From Leptolyngbyaceae cyanobacterium C42_A2020_001 (GTDB lineage Bacteria > Cyanobacteriota > Cyanobacteriia > Leptolyngbyales > Leptolyngbyaceae), in contig JACYLN010000123.1 of NCBI GenBank assembly GCA_015272515.1, forward strand, positions 22,521 through 86,520: a DNA stretch of 64,000 nt, in the 5' to 3' direction. The notes under the pieces were generated by a model. It searched no databases, had not been told where the DNA came from, and was given only the letters and a program-made list of their open reading frames with translations. The position numbers and the translations under genes are program-made. This document shows, piece after piece, positions 54,055-62,849 of this stretch; position 1 is the first letter of the stretch, and the number at the start of each line of letters is the position of its first letter.

Positions 54055-54495
54055 TTATTTGTCGAAATCTGTCGAACCTTGATAACCCGAAAGCACCGCT
54101 AATTCCTCCAGCGATCGCATTCCTCGGTACATCTTCCCATTAATCTCCCAAGTGGGATAACTGCTAACTCTGGCAGCATTACAAAGCTGAGGTTGAGCGT
54201 TTTCTCCTTTGGGGTCACATTCAACCACCTGCACCTTCTTGATCGCGTCCTTAAATAACTCTTCCTGGCGATTGCAATAGGGACACCAGTAGGTGCCATA
54301 CAATTTGGCTCCAGTGGTAGTCAAATGTTCAGCCAGGGCAGTCGTTGCTGGAGAAGCAGGTGGTGTGGATTTGATCAGTTTAGAACAGCCTGAAACGGCA
54401 ACCGCGAGTGCAACGGTTCCGATGAACAGAAACAGGGGCGATCGCAAAACTGAACCAGGAGATTTGAGCGATAAGGGAAATTGCTGAAATGCCAT
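54055..54495 (-). CDS. Thioredoxin/glutaredoxin-like lipoprotein
   Basis: 146 residues. A signal peptide ends in the lipobox 'VSGCSKLIK'. A redox motif CPYC lies in 'LYGTYWCPYCNRQEELFKD', and a second pattern 'YPTWEINGKMYRGMRSLEEL' with cis-Pro resembles the thioredoxin-like domain fused to VKOR proteins in cyanobacteria. Further cysteines are in 'VECDPKG' and 'QLCNAARV'. It probably accepts electrons from the CcdA-like protein encoded next. Confidence 0.87.
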   Translation of the reverse strand: MAFQQFPLSLKSPGSVLRSPLFLFIGTVALAVAVSGCSKLIKSTPPASPATTALAEHLTTTGAKLYGTYWCPYCNRQEELFKDAIKKVQVVECDPKGENAQPQLCNAARVSSYPTWEINGKMYRGMRSLEELAVLSGYQGSTDFDK

Positions 54496-54767
54496 GATTG
54501 GGAATTTGATAGCGGGTTAGCGCTGGAACAGAAAACGATGGAAAATGACCTTTTCTTTGTTCTAACCTGCACCCACTATAGGAGCCAAGATCAACAGTGG
54601 TGACCGTGAAATTGGGGATTCTTTGCTGCTTAAGCAACGGGCGACAAGTACCTCCACGGACAAAACGGTTCATTGCAACATTTTTGAAATTGTTGAATCA
54701 ACCCAGTGTCCCTGCAATACACTGCTGGATATGAAAAGCATTGCTTGAGAGATTCAGGAGTTGAGCG

Positions 54768-54872
54768 ATGGCTGCAAAATCAGTTTTGATCCAGGTGGGC
54801 GACTTTGTGGAAGATGACGAAGTCATGGTACCTTTTCAAGCGCTTCAACTGGTAGGACAGATCATTGGATAA
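54768..54872 (+). pseudogene. Truncated DJ-1/PfpI-family leader (34 codons)
   Basis: An ATG seven bases after AGGAG opens a 34-codon frame coding 'MAAKSVLIQVGDFVEDDEVM' and 'VPFQALQLVGQIIG', then TAA. This is the very N-terminus of a PfpI/DJ-1 (YhbO-like) protein: 'VLILVGDYVEDYEVMVPFQA' is typical. The other ~160 residues are absent. Its final codons overlap the TTG of the caspase-like gene (TTGGATAA), so translation would be coupled. Either a relic of a deletion or insertion, or a reused leader. Confidence 0.7.
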
Positions 54873-55845
54873 GTTTGCGCTACTTGTGGGAGTCAGTCAG
54901 TGTGAGGAGGAGGATCTGCCGACCTTACGCAAAGCCCGTACCAATGTGGAGGTATTGAAGCGATCGCTCCAGGACACCAACTCTGGCTTTGAGGTAAAAA
55001 CCTTGCAGGATGCTCCCCAACTGGAGATGATGGAAACCATTGAGCAGGTTTTTCGGCACCGAGACGCAGATGATCAGATTCTCTTTTTGTTCTCTGGTTA
55101 TGGCATCAAGGATGTGGATGATCAGCTTTATCTAGCAACGCCTGCCACCGTGATTGATGATTGGGGGCAGTTGGTACGGTCAAGAACCATTCCAGCCAGT
55201 TTCCTACTCAACGTAATGAACAGTAGCCCTGTTTGGCAGCAAGTCGTGATTTTCGACTGTTGCTTTCGTTTGACAGGAGGCATTCTCCCCGACCAGCCCG
55301 AAGTGCTGATGGAAGACCTGTTTAACCAGATGATTGGCGATCGCCGCGTCGTTCTCACGGGCACCACTTATACTCAACACGAACCCGAACCAGAAGGCTT
55401 AGATACCTGGACTTACACTCGCTATTTGGCAGAGGGAGCCGCCACAGGTGCTGCCGACACCGATTGTGATGGCAGCCTCACCGTGGAAGAGTTGCACTAT
55501 TACGCTCAACGCAAGTTACAAATTGCTGCCCCCAACCAACACCCACAGTTCTATGCTCCTGATGCCCCTGCCGAGCGCATGGTGCTGCAAGTTCCCAGCC
55601 AGGTACCAACGGTTCAGTATCGCCAATTCTTAGAGAAGTTGGCTGAAACCAGTGAAATTGATACAACCGAGTTCCGCATTCTAACGGGCCGAAATCGCTT
55701 GAATACGCTTCGCCAACACCTGGGATTATCTCTTCAAGAAGCGGCTGAAATTGAAGCGGAGGTATTAAGACCCATGCGAGAACGCCAACTGCGGGTACAG
55801 TTGTATCAAGAAGTGTTCACCAAGTTGACGCAGGGGACGGCATGA
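54865..55845 (+). CDS. Caspase-like (orthocaspase) protein with Tyr in place of catalytic His
   Basis: 326 residues from TTG 54865, the only usable start, since a stop precedes it at 54853. The p20-like fold is clear: 'KFALLVGVSQCEEEDLP', the His motif position reads 'LFLFSGYGIKDVDD' with Tyr79 where FSGHG is normal, and the Cys motif 'QVVIFDCCFRLTGG' keeps the Cys (C133) but lacks the usual FSG. A canonical EF-hand-like loop D-x-D-x-D-G-x-L-x3-E occurs at residues 198-209. The Y/C combination suggests a pseudo-orthocaspase, possibly inactive. The last four bases (ATGA) overlap the TPR gene. Confidence 0.85.
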   Translation: MDKFALLVGVSQCEEEDLPTLRKARTNVEVLKRSLQDTNSGFEVKTLQDAPQLEMMETIEQVFRHRDADDQILFLFSGYGIKDVDDQLYLATPATVIDDWGQLVRSRTIPASFLLNVMNSSPVWQQVVIFDCCFRLTGGILPDQPEVLMEDLFNQMIGDRRVVLTGTTYTQHEPEPEGLDTWTYTRYLAEGAATGAADTDCDGSLTVEELHYYAQRKLQIAAPNQHPQFYAPDAPAERMVLQVPSQVPTVQYRQFLEKLAETSEIDTTEFRILTGRNRLNTLRQHLGLSLQEAAEIEAEVLRPMRERQLRVQLYQEVFTKLTQGTA

Positions 55846-57509
55846 ATCCCAATGAGAATGCCTATCGAAAACTGAAGCAGTGGCAAAAGGCGCTGGGCTT
55901 AACTGACGGCGACACGGGACTGGCAGAGGTGCAGCCTGAGTTGACGGATCCCAACAAGCCAAAACCGGAAGACTTGGAACTGTACGAGGAAATGTTTCTG
56001 GAGGCGGCACAGCGACAGATTCCATTGCAGGAACGCGATCGCAAAGAATTGGAATACTTTCGACAGGTGTTTCACCTGCGCGATGAGGATGTGTTTGAGA
56101 TTGAGCAACGGCTAATGGCAGAGCTGGAAATTCCCCCAGATGCTTACCCAGACGCTTACTCAAACATAGACTTCATGAACCCTGCCGTGCCACCTCAGCA
56201 ACGCAGCTCGCAGCCCATCGATTCCTATTCTGCCGAAGGCTCTAATGCTCCAACAATCATCAATCAGCCAGGTTCGGCGAATCGAGCAGCCCTACAAAAC
56301 GCGCTCAAACGCATGAGTGAGCGAAATCCAGCAAACATTGGGCAAACTCAACCCCCGAACGAATTTGCGGCTCGTTCACCTTCTAACACTGACACTCCAT
56401 CCACTCCACCACCTGCCTCCACCCCAGTCGTACCACCTGCCACTCCTGCTGCCCAAGAGCCAACTGCTGCACCCGTCACTGCCCCAGCCCAAACACCTGA
56501 AACCGTGGTACAACCTGCTGAGTCAACTGTTGAGAGTGCGCCTCAGGTTCAGCCTATTCCCGCCACTCCCGCTCCTCCGGTTACCTCTGTTCTACCTTCC
56601 ACCCCTGTTGCCGTTCCGGTTGCTGCCGAAGCCGCAGCCCCGCCCAAACGCCGACTGGTTCTAGATAAACGGGTTTTGATTCCGTTTTTTGCGTTTTTGG
56701 CTGGTTTAACTGGATTGGCAGTGATCTGGTTGATGGCGCGCCCCTATCTGCAACCGAGCCAGCCCAATCCGCAAGCTTCCCAACAATATTTGCAGCAGGG
56801 CACCCAGAAGAGCCAAGCCAACAATTATCAAGGAGCGATCGCTGATTTTGATGAAGCGATTCGGCTGGCTCCAGAGGATGTGAATGCGTACATCAACCGG
56901 GGCTACGCTTATCATCGGCTGGGAAATTTGAGTGCCGCCGCCAATGACTACAACAAAGCCATTCAGCTCAATCCCAACTCAGCCGAAGCCCACAGCAATT
57001 TGAGCCATGTGCGTTTTGACCAGCGGAATTACAATGAAGCAGCCAAACTCGCGCAACGGGCGATCGAGCTAAAGAACAACTTTCCAGAAGCCCATCTTAA
57101 TCTGGGCAATGCATTGGCCGCGCAGAACGAAGTGGATAGCGCCTCACAACAGTTCCAAACAGTACTTCAACTCCCTGCCAGCAACAGCACCAAAGCTAGA
57201 GCACACAACAATCGCGGCAACATCTTTTTTGCCAGAAATAACTTTTCAGAAGCAGGTAAAGAGTACGATCAGGCAATTAAGCTTGACCCCAATTATGCTG
57301 ATGCTTTGTACAATCGCGGACTCGTTTACCAGCGTACTGACAATCAGCCAGCCGCGATTCAAGACTTTAATGATGCGGCTCGATTGTATAAAGCTCAAGG
57401 CAGCGATCGCCGAGCTGAAGAAGCCCAACGCCGAGCCGAGCAATTGCGGCAAACGAATCCTTCAACCGCTCCACCGCCTACGCAAACGCCAAATACTCAG
57501 TCGATTTAG
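55842..57509 (+). CDS. TPR membrane protein coupled to the caspase-like gene
   Basis: 555 residues. Residues 1-110 are acidic and helical ('MNPNENAYRKLKQWQKALGL', 'YFRQVFHLRDEDVFEIEQRL'). A ~150-residue Pro/Ala/Thr-rich disordered linker precedes one membrane segment 'VLIPFFAFLAGLTGLAVIWL' (about 277-296). Five to six TPR units follow ('YINRGYAYHRLGNLSAAAND', 'ALYNRGLVYQRTDNQPAAIQ') and the tail is again Pro/Thr-rich. The TPR domain would face the periplasm or lumen. The ATGA overlap implies that it works in a complex with the caspase-like protein. Confidence 0.85.
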   Translation: MNPNENAYRKLKQWQKALGLTDGDTGLAEVQPELTDPNKPKPEDLELYEEMFLEAAQRQIPLQERDRKELEYFRQVFHLRDEDVFEIEQRLMAELEIPPDAYPDAYSNIDFMNPAVPPQQRSSQPIDSYSAEGSNAPTIINQPGSANRAALQNALKRMSERNPANIGQTQPPNEFAARSPSNTDTPSTPPPASTPVVPPATPAAQEPTAAPVTAPAQTPETVVQPAESTVESAPQVQPIPATPAPPVTSVLPSTPVAVPVAAEAAAPPKRRLVLDKRVLIPFFAFLAGLTGLAVIWLMARPYLQPSQPNPQASQQYLQQGTQKSQANNYQGAIADFDEAIRLAPEDVNAYINRGYAYHRLGNLSAAANDYNKAIQLNPNSAEAHSNLSHVRFDQRNYNEAAKLAQRAIELKNNFPEAHLNLGNALAAQNEVDSASQQFQTVLQLPASNSTKARAHNNRGNIFFARNNFSEAGKEYDQAIKLDPNYADALYNRGLVYQRTDNQPAAIQDFNDAARLYKAQGSDRRAEEAQRRAEQLRQTNPSTAPPPTQTPNTQSI

Positions 57510-57639
57510 GAGGCAGAAGATAGGATTTAGAGTGTGGAATCTGGGGAGAGGAGTTTGGATTGCAGATTGTGGATTAGCACAACCACAAACTCTTGAATCT
57601 TCAATCTTCAATTCCCTATCCCCTAGACCCTTCCCTCAC
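57510..57639. repeat. Low-complexity spacer, copy of the AATCTTCAATTCCCT type
   Basis: AT-rich AGATTGTGGATTAG-like text, then TTGAATCTTCAATCTTCAATTCC and CCCTAGACCC. It is between convergent genes. It matches 43178-43202 over about 20 bases and runs in reverse at 58205-58235. Confidence 0.5.
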
Positions 57640-58158
57640 CTACCGATACGGCCACGTAAATACTAGAAAGACAACCACAGTGGCAAACGCAAGCACGCCT
57701 TGAATGATATTGCCAACAACGGTTCCAACAACGATCCCAAGAGCCGCTTTGAGGGCAATGCCAAGATCTCGACGGTAGAGTAACTCTCCCACGATCGCGC
57801 CGATTGCTGATCCCAGCAAAATTCCTAGCAGAGGACCAAGCGGTCCGCCAAACGGCACGGCAGGTAAGAAGCCCAACATCCCAAAAATCAGCCCGATAAA
57901 CGCGCCAATTTGCCCCCACTTGCTGGCTCCTGCTTGTTTTGCGCCCAGGTACCCTGCCAAAAAATCAATCCCAATCCCTAGCAGCAAAATCACGATCGCG
58001 ACCACCATTGGGATCAAGGCGCTTTGTGGAAATCCTGTGGCGATCGCCCATACGACAGCCGCTCCCGCAATTAAACTAATCCCTGGTATTGCCGGAACAA
58101 CGGCACCGATGATGCCAACGACCATAACTACAACCAGAATCCAATAGAGAGTGAGCAT
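57640..58158 (-). CDS. DUF456 membrane protein
   Basis: 172 residues from ATG 58158; the frame runs on to 58290 but that part is low-complexity spacer. About four to five membrane segments, with 'VGIIGAVVPAIPGISLIAGA' and 'LGAKQAGASKWGQIGAFIGL', the glycine-rich helices typical of DUF456. The function of the family is unknown. It follows the CCB gene on the same strand. Confidence 0.88.
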   Translation of the reverse strand: MLTLYWILVVVMVVGIIGAVVPAIPGISLIAGAAVVWAIATGFPQSALIPMVVAIVILLLGIGIDFLAGYLGAKQAGASKWGQIGAFIGLIFGMLGFLPAVPFGGPLGPLLGILLGSAIGAIVGELLYRRDLGIALKAALGIVVGTVVGNIIQGVLAFATVVVFLVFTWPYR

Positions 58159-58290
58159 GGGAAAGAGGGGGATAGGGGACGGGGGACAGGGGAGATGAGG
58201 AAGGTGGGGAGGGAACTGAAGATTGAAGATTAGAAATTGAGGATTGGAGAGGGGTAATAAGTGATTGGGAACTTCTGACTTCTGCCTCAC
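58159..58290. repeat. Low-complexity spacer (reverse orientation)
   Basis: Contains GGGGGATAGGGGACGGGGGA-like purine runs and GAAGATTGAAGATTAG (58216-58232), the reverse complement of the AATCTTCAATCTTC text at 57602 and 43178. It separates the CCB and DUF456 genes and, when translated, gives the spurious N-terminal extension of the latter. Confidence 0.5.
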
Positions 58291-58974
58291 TCACTCCCCT
58301 ACCTCTCTCACCTCCCTCATCTCGTGACTAATTCCCACCTGACTCAGGGTATACTCCAACTTCTCAGCGATCGCGGCGATCCATTGTTCATCCTGCCGGG
58401 TGTAACTGCGCGGGGCATTAGCACCCAGAATTAGAGCACCTTTCTTGCCAATGGGTTGACAGATGACTCCTTGAGTATTCTCTGGCAGGTAGTCAAATTC
58501 CACTCGCCCTGGATAGACTTTAAGCGCAACGAGGTAGATTGGCTTTTGCTTCTCCAGTACGCGCTGCAAAATGGGCCCAACAGTGATGTCTTGCTTGGCG
58601 GGTAAGATCCCTCGTCGCAGCAGCACTTGCTTGTCGTACCAAACGACGAGCGATCGCGTGACGGTATTGGTGAGCAAGAGATGAGATGCCCAGGCAAGTT
58701 CAGCTTGAACGGTTTCGGGCAAATTTGGCTGAAGTTCAAACTGTTGTTCGCCGATTAGCTCAACGCTTTCGGGCAACCGTGGCTGGATTTGCTGCCAGAG
58801 TAAGCCAGTGAGGATTAAAATAGCGCAAGCAATCACGCCAAGCGCATCGGAACGGGCTTGAAAATCAGTCAGGTTTGGAGTTAACAACCGGTTAATAAAT
58901 AGGAGCGTGCCAGCGATCGCGCCTACCGCGATCGGTAATCGTCTTAACACCCAATTTGAATCCGATTTAGCCAT
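58291..58974 (-). CDS. Cofactor assembly of complex C subunit B (CCB2/CCB4-type)
   Basis: 227 residues. Two N-terminal membrane segments ('LPIAVGAIAGTLLFINRLL' and 'ALGVIACAILILTGLLWQ') are followed by a GAF-like soluble domain ('VWYDKQVLLRRGILPAKQ', 'GALILGANAPRSYTRQDEQW'). In plastids CCB proteins attach heme ci to cytochrome b6 on the n side of thylakoid membranes; the cyanobacterial homologue should do the same for the b6f complex. Confidence 0.87.
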   Translation of the reverse strand: MAKSDSNWVLRRLPIAVGAIAGTLLFINRLLTPNLTDFQARSDALGVIACAILILTGLLWQQIQPRLPESVELIGEQQFELQPNLPETVQAELAWASHLLLTNTVTRSLVVWYDKQVLLRRGILPAKQDITVGPILQRVLEKQKPIYLVALKVYPGRVEFDYLPENTQGVICQPIGKKGALILGANAPRSYTRQDEQWIAAIAEKLEYTLSQVGISHEMREVREVGE

Positions 58975-59040
58975 TCCAAATTTTTAGGACACACTATACT
59001 GAACTCTAGCAATTTTGGTATCCCCATTGAGGTCGTTGCT

Positions 59041-60375
59041 GTGCTGGACTTTGTAACTTCAGGATTGGTTTCTGTGTGGCTATCGACAGCAAAAACGCCA
59101 GAAACTCTTGCTTCTACGGTCACCACTCTACAAGCCACGCCCTGGCTGGTTGACACAGGAGATTCGGATATCACGACTCAATCGATCATGCGGCAATATC
59201 TCAAAGGGCTGGAGAGCAAAGGGCTGGAGAGCAAAGGCCAAGGAATTTGGTTGCAGACGGGACCAGCCGTTTTGTCTACGCATCAGGGTACTACTCCCCT
59301 ACCCGCTGCTTCTCTAACCAAAGTTGCAACCACACTCGTCTCATTAGACACTTGGGGCACCGATCATCGCTTTGAAACCCTCGTTAGTACAACCGGGCAA
59401 ATTCAGCAGGGCGTTTTGTTAGGGGATTTGATTATTCAAGGTGGGGGCGATCCTCTTTTTGTTTGGGAAGAAGCTTTTGCTTTGGCAAATACGCTGACCC
59501 GTATGGGAATTCGTAAGGTAACGGGTAATTTGGTGATTGTTGGTAACTTTCAGATGAATTTTGAGGTCGATGCCAACAAGTCTGGGGAGTTGCTGAAGCA
59601 AGCGTTTAACTCCGAGCTTTGGGAAGACGATGCGGCGTACCAGTATTCGCAATTACCACCGGGCGCGACCGCCAAGCCCAACTTGCAGATAGCAGGTTCT
59701 GTACAGGTACTTTCGGCAACCAATGCGGTGCCTACCGCCACCTTGCTGGTACGCCATTACTCTCTACCAATGGTACAAATTTTGAAGCAGATGAATGTTC
59801 ATAGCAACAACGTCATCTCTGAAACGTTGGCAGCGATGGCTGGCGGCGCGCAAATCGTAGCTCAAAAAGCTGCTGCTCTATCGGGTGTTCCTCAGGATGA
59901 AGTGTTGCTGGCAAACGGTTCTGGCTTGGGAGTTGAAAATCGCCTTTCTCCCAGAGCGGTGTGTGCTATGTATGCAGCGCTTCAACGCTATTTGGAACCT
60001 AAGAATTTGACGATCGCCGATTTGTTTCCCATTTCTGGCACAGATTTAGGAACTATTGACTATCGCGACATCCCCAGCAATGCTGTGGTGAAGACGGGTA
60101 CGTTGAACGATGTGAGTGCGCTGGCGGGGGTGCTACCGACGCGTGATCGCGGTTTGATTTGGTTCACAATTATTAATCGCGGTGCTGACCTGGATGATTT
60201 GCGTCAGCAACAGGATGTGCTACTGCAACAATTGACCAAACAGTGGGGCGCAGTACAGCCAGCTCCTACCGCGATCGCACCCAGAATTCCCAATCAGCCA
60301 GTGGCGTTGTTGGGTGCCAGCGATCGCAACGTCATTCTCTACAAACCTGCGGTTGAAGTTCGGAGTACACAATAG
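59041..60375 (+). CDS. D-Ala-D-Ala carboxypeptidase/endopeptidase (PBP4 family, S13)
   Basis: 444 residues from GTG 59041. The three serine-peptidase motifs are present: SxxK in 'ASLTKVATTLVSL', SxN in 'NVHSNNVISETLA' and KTG in 'VVKTGTLNDVSALAG'. 'GDLIIQGGGDPLF' is a typical S13 segment. The N-terminus ('MLDFVTSGLVSVWLSTA') is short for a signal peptide. It trims or cleaves peptide cross-links in peptidoglycan. A 15-bp exact tandem repeat (59206-59220, 59221-59235) duplicates the residues GLESK just before the catalytic domain. Confidence 0.92.
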   Translation: MLDFVTSGLVSVWLSTAKTPETLASTVTTLQATPWLVDTGDSDITTQSIMRQYLKGLESKGLESKGQGIWLQTGPAVLSTHQGTTPLPAASLTKVATTLVSLDTWGTDHRFETLVSTTGQIQQGVLLGDLIIQGGGDPLFVWEEAFALANTLTRMGIRKVTGNLVIVGNFQMNFEVDANKSGELLKQAFNSELWEDDAAYQYSQLPPGATAKPNLQIAGSVQVLSATNAVPTATLLVRHYSLPMVQILKQMNVHSNNVISETLAAMAGGAQIVAQKAAALSGVPQDEVLLANGSGLGVENRLSPRAVCAMYAALQRYLEPKNLTIADLFPISGTDLGTIDYRDIPSNAVVKTGTLNDVSALAGVLPTRDRGLIWFTIINRGADLDDLRQQQDVLLQQLTKQWGAVQPAPTAIAPRIPNQPVALLGASDRNVILYKPAVEVRSTQ

Positions 60376-60683
60376 AGCGAGATCTCACCCATTACTGAGC
60401 ATCATTCTCTTTGGGATCCATCCATCTTGTCAGGTTGGGTATGAGGCATAGGGTGAGCATCCGCCTGAGAGTTGTTGTAGTTCCCGAAAAAGGGTGATAG
60501 GCATCTGTCAGCGTTCATGATATGTCACCTTTGCGAGAAATTCACACTGAAGATCCTTTGTGAAGTTTCTAAGAAGATTCAACGAGTGTTCAGGTGGAAC
60601 ACAACAGTGCTTACAGGGATCAACTTAATATTATCTCGTGAGGTCGTAAGTGATTGTACGTACTCCTTCATTTACAAAACGAT
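60376..60683. other. Intergenic region upstream of the second sugar transferase
   Basis: About 308 bases. Probably carries the promoter of the sugar transferase. An open frame leads from TTG 60654 to the chosen ATG, but the residues coded there are not family-like. I see no hairpin, repeat or RNA gene. Confidence 0.3.
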
Positions 60684-61355
60684 ATGAAACTGTTGACTGA
60701 CGCAGAGGTCGCATTACCTGAATTCACCCAATCAGAGATGTCGAATCCTCATCCTTCGGTGTTCTCCTTATTCAAACGCTTTATTGACATCCTCGGAAGC
60801 CTGATTGGACTTATCGTGATTGCCGTGATTATGGTTCCTATCGCGATCGCGATCAAGCTCGACAGTCCAGGTCCTATCTTCTATTCGCAACAGCGCTATG
60901 GGTTGCTGGGAAAACCTTTCCGGATTTATAAGTTCCGTTCGATGGTTGTCAATGCGGATCAGTTAAAGTCTCAAGTTGAGAATGAAGCGAAGGGACTGAT
61001 TTTCAAAAACTCAAATGATCCTCGGATTACCCGAGTGGGTCGGTTCTTACGGAAAACCAGCCTGGATGAATTTCCTCAGTTCTGGAATGTGCTGAAGGGT
61101 GAAATGAGCCTGGTGGGAACGCGTCCCCCAACTGCCGATGAAATCGCTCTTTATCGAGAGCATCACTGGCAACGCTTGAATGTAAAACCAGGGATTACGG
61201 GTGAATGGCAGGTGAATGGGCGATCGCTGATTAAAGACTTTGAAGATATTGTTCAGCTTGATTTGCGTTACCAAGCTCAGTGGCATCCTTTGTACGACTT
61301 AGTTCTAATTTTTAGAACAGTTCTGGTACTTGTCACTAAGAATGGTGCCTGCTGA
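60684..61355 (+). CDS. Bacterial sugar (phosphoglycosyl) transferase
   Basis: 223 residues from ATG 60684. One membrane segment 'ILGSLIGLIVIAVIMVPIAI' precedes the catalytic domain: 'KLDSPGPIFYSQQRYG', 'YKFRSMVVNADQLKSQ', 'LDEFPQFWNVLKGEMSLVG' and 'GITGEWQVNGRS'. It has nearly the same catalytic half as the STAS fusion protein at 28612 but no STAS domain. Such enzymes start lipid-linked exopolysaccharide units. No glycosyltransferase cluster is next to it in this window. Confidence 0.92.
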   Translation: MKLLTDAEVALPEFTQSEMSNPHPSVFSLFKRFIDILGSLIGLIVIAVIMVPIAIAIKLDSPGPIFYSQQRYGLLGKPFRIYKFRSMVVNADQLKSQVENEAKGLIFKNSNDPRITRVGRFLRKTSLDEFPQFWNVLKGEMSLVGTRPPTADEIALYREHHWQRLNVKPGITGEWQVNGRSLIKDFEDIVQLDLRYQAQWHPLYDLVLIFRTVLVLVTKNGAC

Positions 61356-61649
61356 CTCTCCAATTATTAGTTGATAATTGATGCATAGATTGGAAAATTA
61401 AACCTGCTGTGGATCAATTCTTTAGTGGTTTTGAGCAGATATTGAGAAGCAAAATTTGATTAGCCAATAAGTTGTTGTGTTTAAGTCATCAAACAATTGA
61501 TCGACGCTTTGCTGAAGATAGTTTGTTACTTTACTGTGTGTGATTGATAGAGTTGTTCAGCCAGTTTAGGACAAGGCACACTTTAAAGCGTGTTCAAGCT
61601 GGATAGGTTTTCTGACTTGTGGCTGCCACACCCCGCATAGCGATAACTA
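61356..61649. other. Intergenic region between convergent genes
   Basis: 294 AT-rich bases separate the sugar transferase stop from the stop of the TPR/FecR-like gene. No strong terminator hairpin, repeat or gene is recognised. Confidence 0.35.
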
Positions 61650-62849
61650 TCACGGCGAATGAGCGATCGCTTTTTCTAATCGTTCTATGCGACGAGTCAA
61701 ATCTTCAACCAGGGAAGCGTCACTCAGAAAAACGTAGCCAGTTTTTGCCTGTCGATAATGGTTCAACGTTTGCTTGAGATCGCCGATCGCGGCATACATT
61801 TTTCCCAAACTGTGGTGAGCGAATGTCCAATCTTCTAGATCTTCTAAACCCCGAACCCGATCAATTGCTTGCAGATAATGCATTTTGGCGAGATGCACTA
61901 ATCCGGTTTGCCAGTAAAGATCGGCGAGGGTGCGATGCAGAATGGGCGATGCTTTTCCCGTTTGCAGGAAGGTTTGCAACACTGCGATCGCTTCTCCCGT
62001 CAGAGTGTAGGACTGAACATTGGTTTCTGTTAGGTTGTAATCTGGAGCAACGGGAGTGGGTAGGATGAAGCCACTGTAGAGCCTTGCCAGATCTAAGACA
62101 TCGGCTTCGGTGGTGGGTGTGGTACGGGCAATTTTTGCCGCTTCTACCTGAATCAGTGCCGCATCGGCAGGGCGGAGAATCCGAAATTCCAAATTAGCGG
62201 CGGGTTGGGGTTGGTCACGGGCGCGATCGCTTTGCGAAGATTTGCCTGTATTGGTTTGGATGGTGACCGCGTAAGCAACTCCTGGTTGTAAGGGCTTACC
62301 TGCATAAACAATCTGATTCGCTTGCGTTTGGGTCTGCCACGCCACCCCGGCAGAACTTGTGACCTTCACCGTGTACTCAGACGCGCCAGTCACAGCATTC
62401 CAATGAATGGTTGGGGTGCGGCTAAGTAGCAGTGTATGACGGGGGGAGATCAGGTAAGGAATGGTGGCATCGCTTCCGCCCAAAATTGCCACATCAGGTT
62501 GCCCGTCCCCCCGGTCGATGCGGGATGCCCACTGGATGCAGATGGAACGAATGCCGGATGGAACGCCCGCTTTCACCAGAACCGATTGGCTCAAGTCGGG
62601 GCAACGAACTCGGGTGCGAACGCCGCGATCGGGCAGAATTTGATCTCCCTGGTTTAGGGTCATACCTGGTCGTGCAGGAGTCCAATCGCTGCGCTTTTCT
62701 CGCTGAATTCTGACTCGTCCCTCACCGGAGATTGATTGAATCGTGGCGGTTTGAGCTTGAGCCTGATCTGTTTGTTGAAAAACCGTCTTGAGTTCCAGTA
62801 GCAGCAGGGCAAAAACTGTTAGACCAAGCGTTCTACGAACTGTGCTCAT
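61650..62849 (-). CDS. Secreted FecR-like/TPR-type hypothetical protein
   Basis: 399 residues from ATG 62849, overlapping the previous stop as ATGA and preceded by GGAG; the longer frame to 62897 is unlikely. After a signal peptide ('TLGLTVFALLLLELKTVFQ') comes a FecR-like beta domain ('IQSISGEGRVRIQREKRSDW', 'LNQGDQILPDRG'), then an immunoglobulin-like or fibronectin-like part ('TPTIHWNAVTGASEYTVKV') and a helical TPR-like C-terminus ('FAHHSLGKMYAAIGDLKQ'). The molecular function is unknown. It forms an operon with the gene upstream. Confidence 0.75.
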   Translation of the reverse strand: MSTVRRTLGLTVFALLLLELKTVFQQTDQAQAQTATIQSISGEGRVRIQREKRSDWTPARPGMTLNQGDQILPDRGVRTRVRCPDLSQSVLVKAGVPSGIRSICIQWASRIDRGDGQPDVAILGGSDATIPYLISPRHTLLLSRTPTIHWNAVTGASEYTVKVTSSAGVAWQTQTQANQIVYAGKPLQPGVAYAVTIQTNTGKSSQSDRARDQPQPAANLEFRILRPADAALIQVEAAKIARTTPTTEADVLDLARLYSGFILPTPVAPDYNLTETNVQSYTLTGEAIAVLQTFLQTGKASPILHRTLADLYWQTGLVHLAKMHYLQAIDRVRGLEDLEDWTFAHHSLGKMYAAIGDLKQTLNHYRQAKTGYVFLSDASLVEDLTRRIERLEKAIAHSP

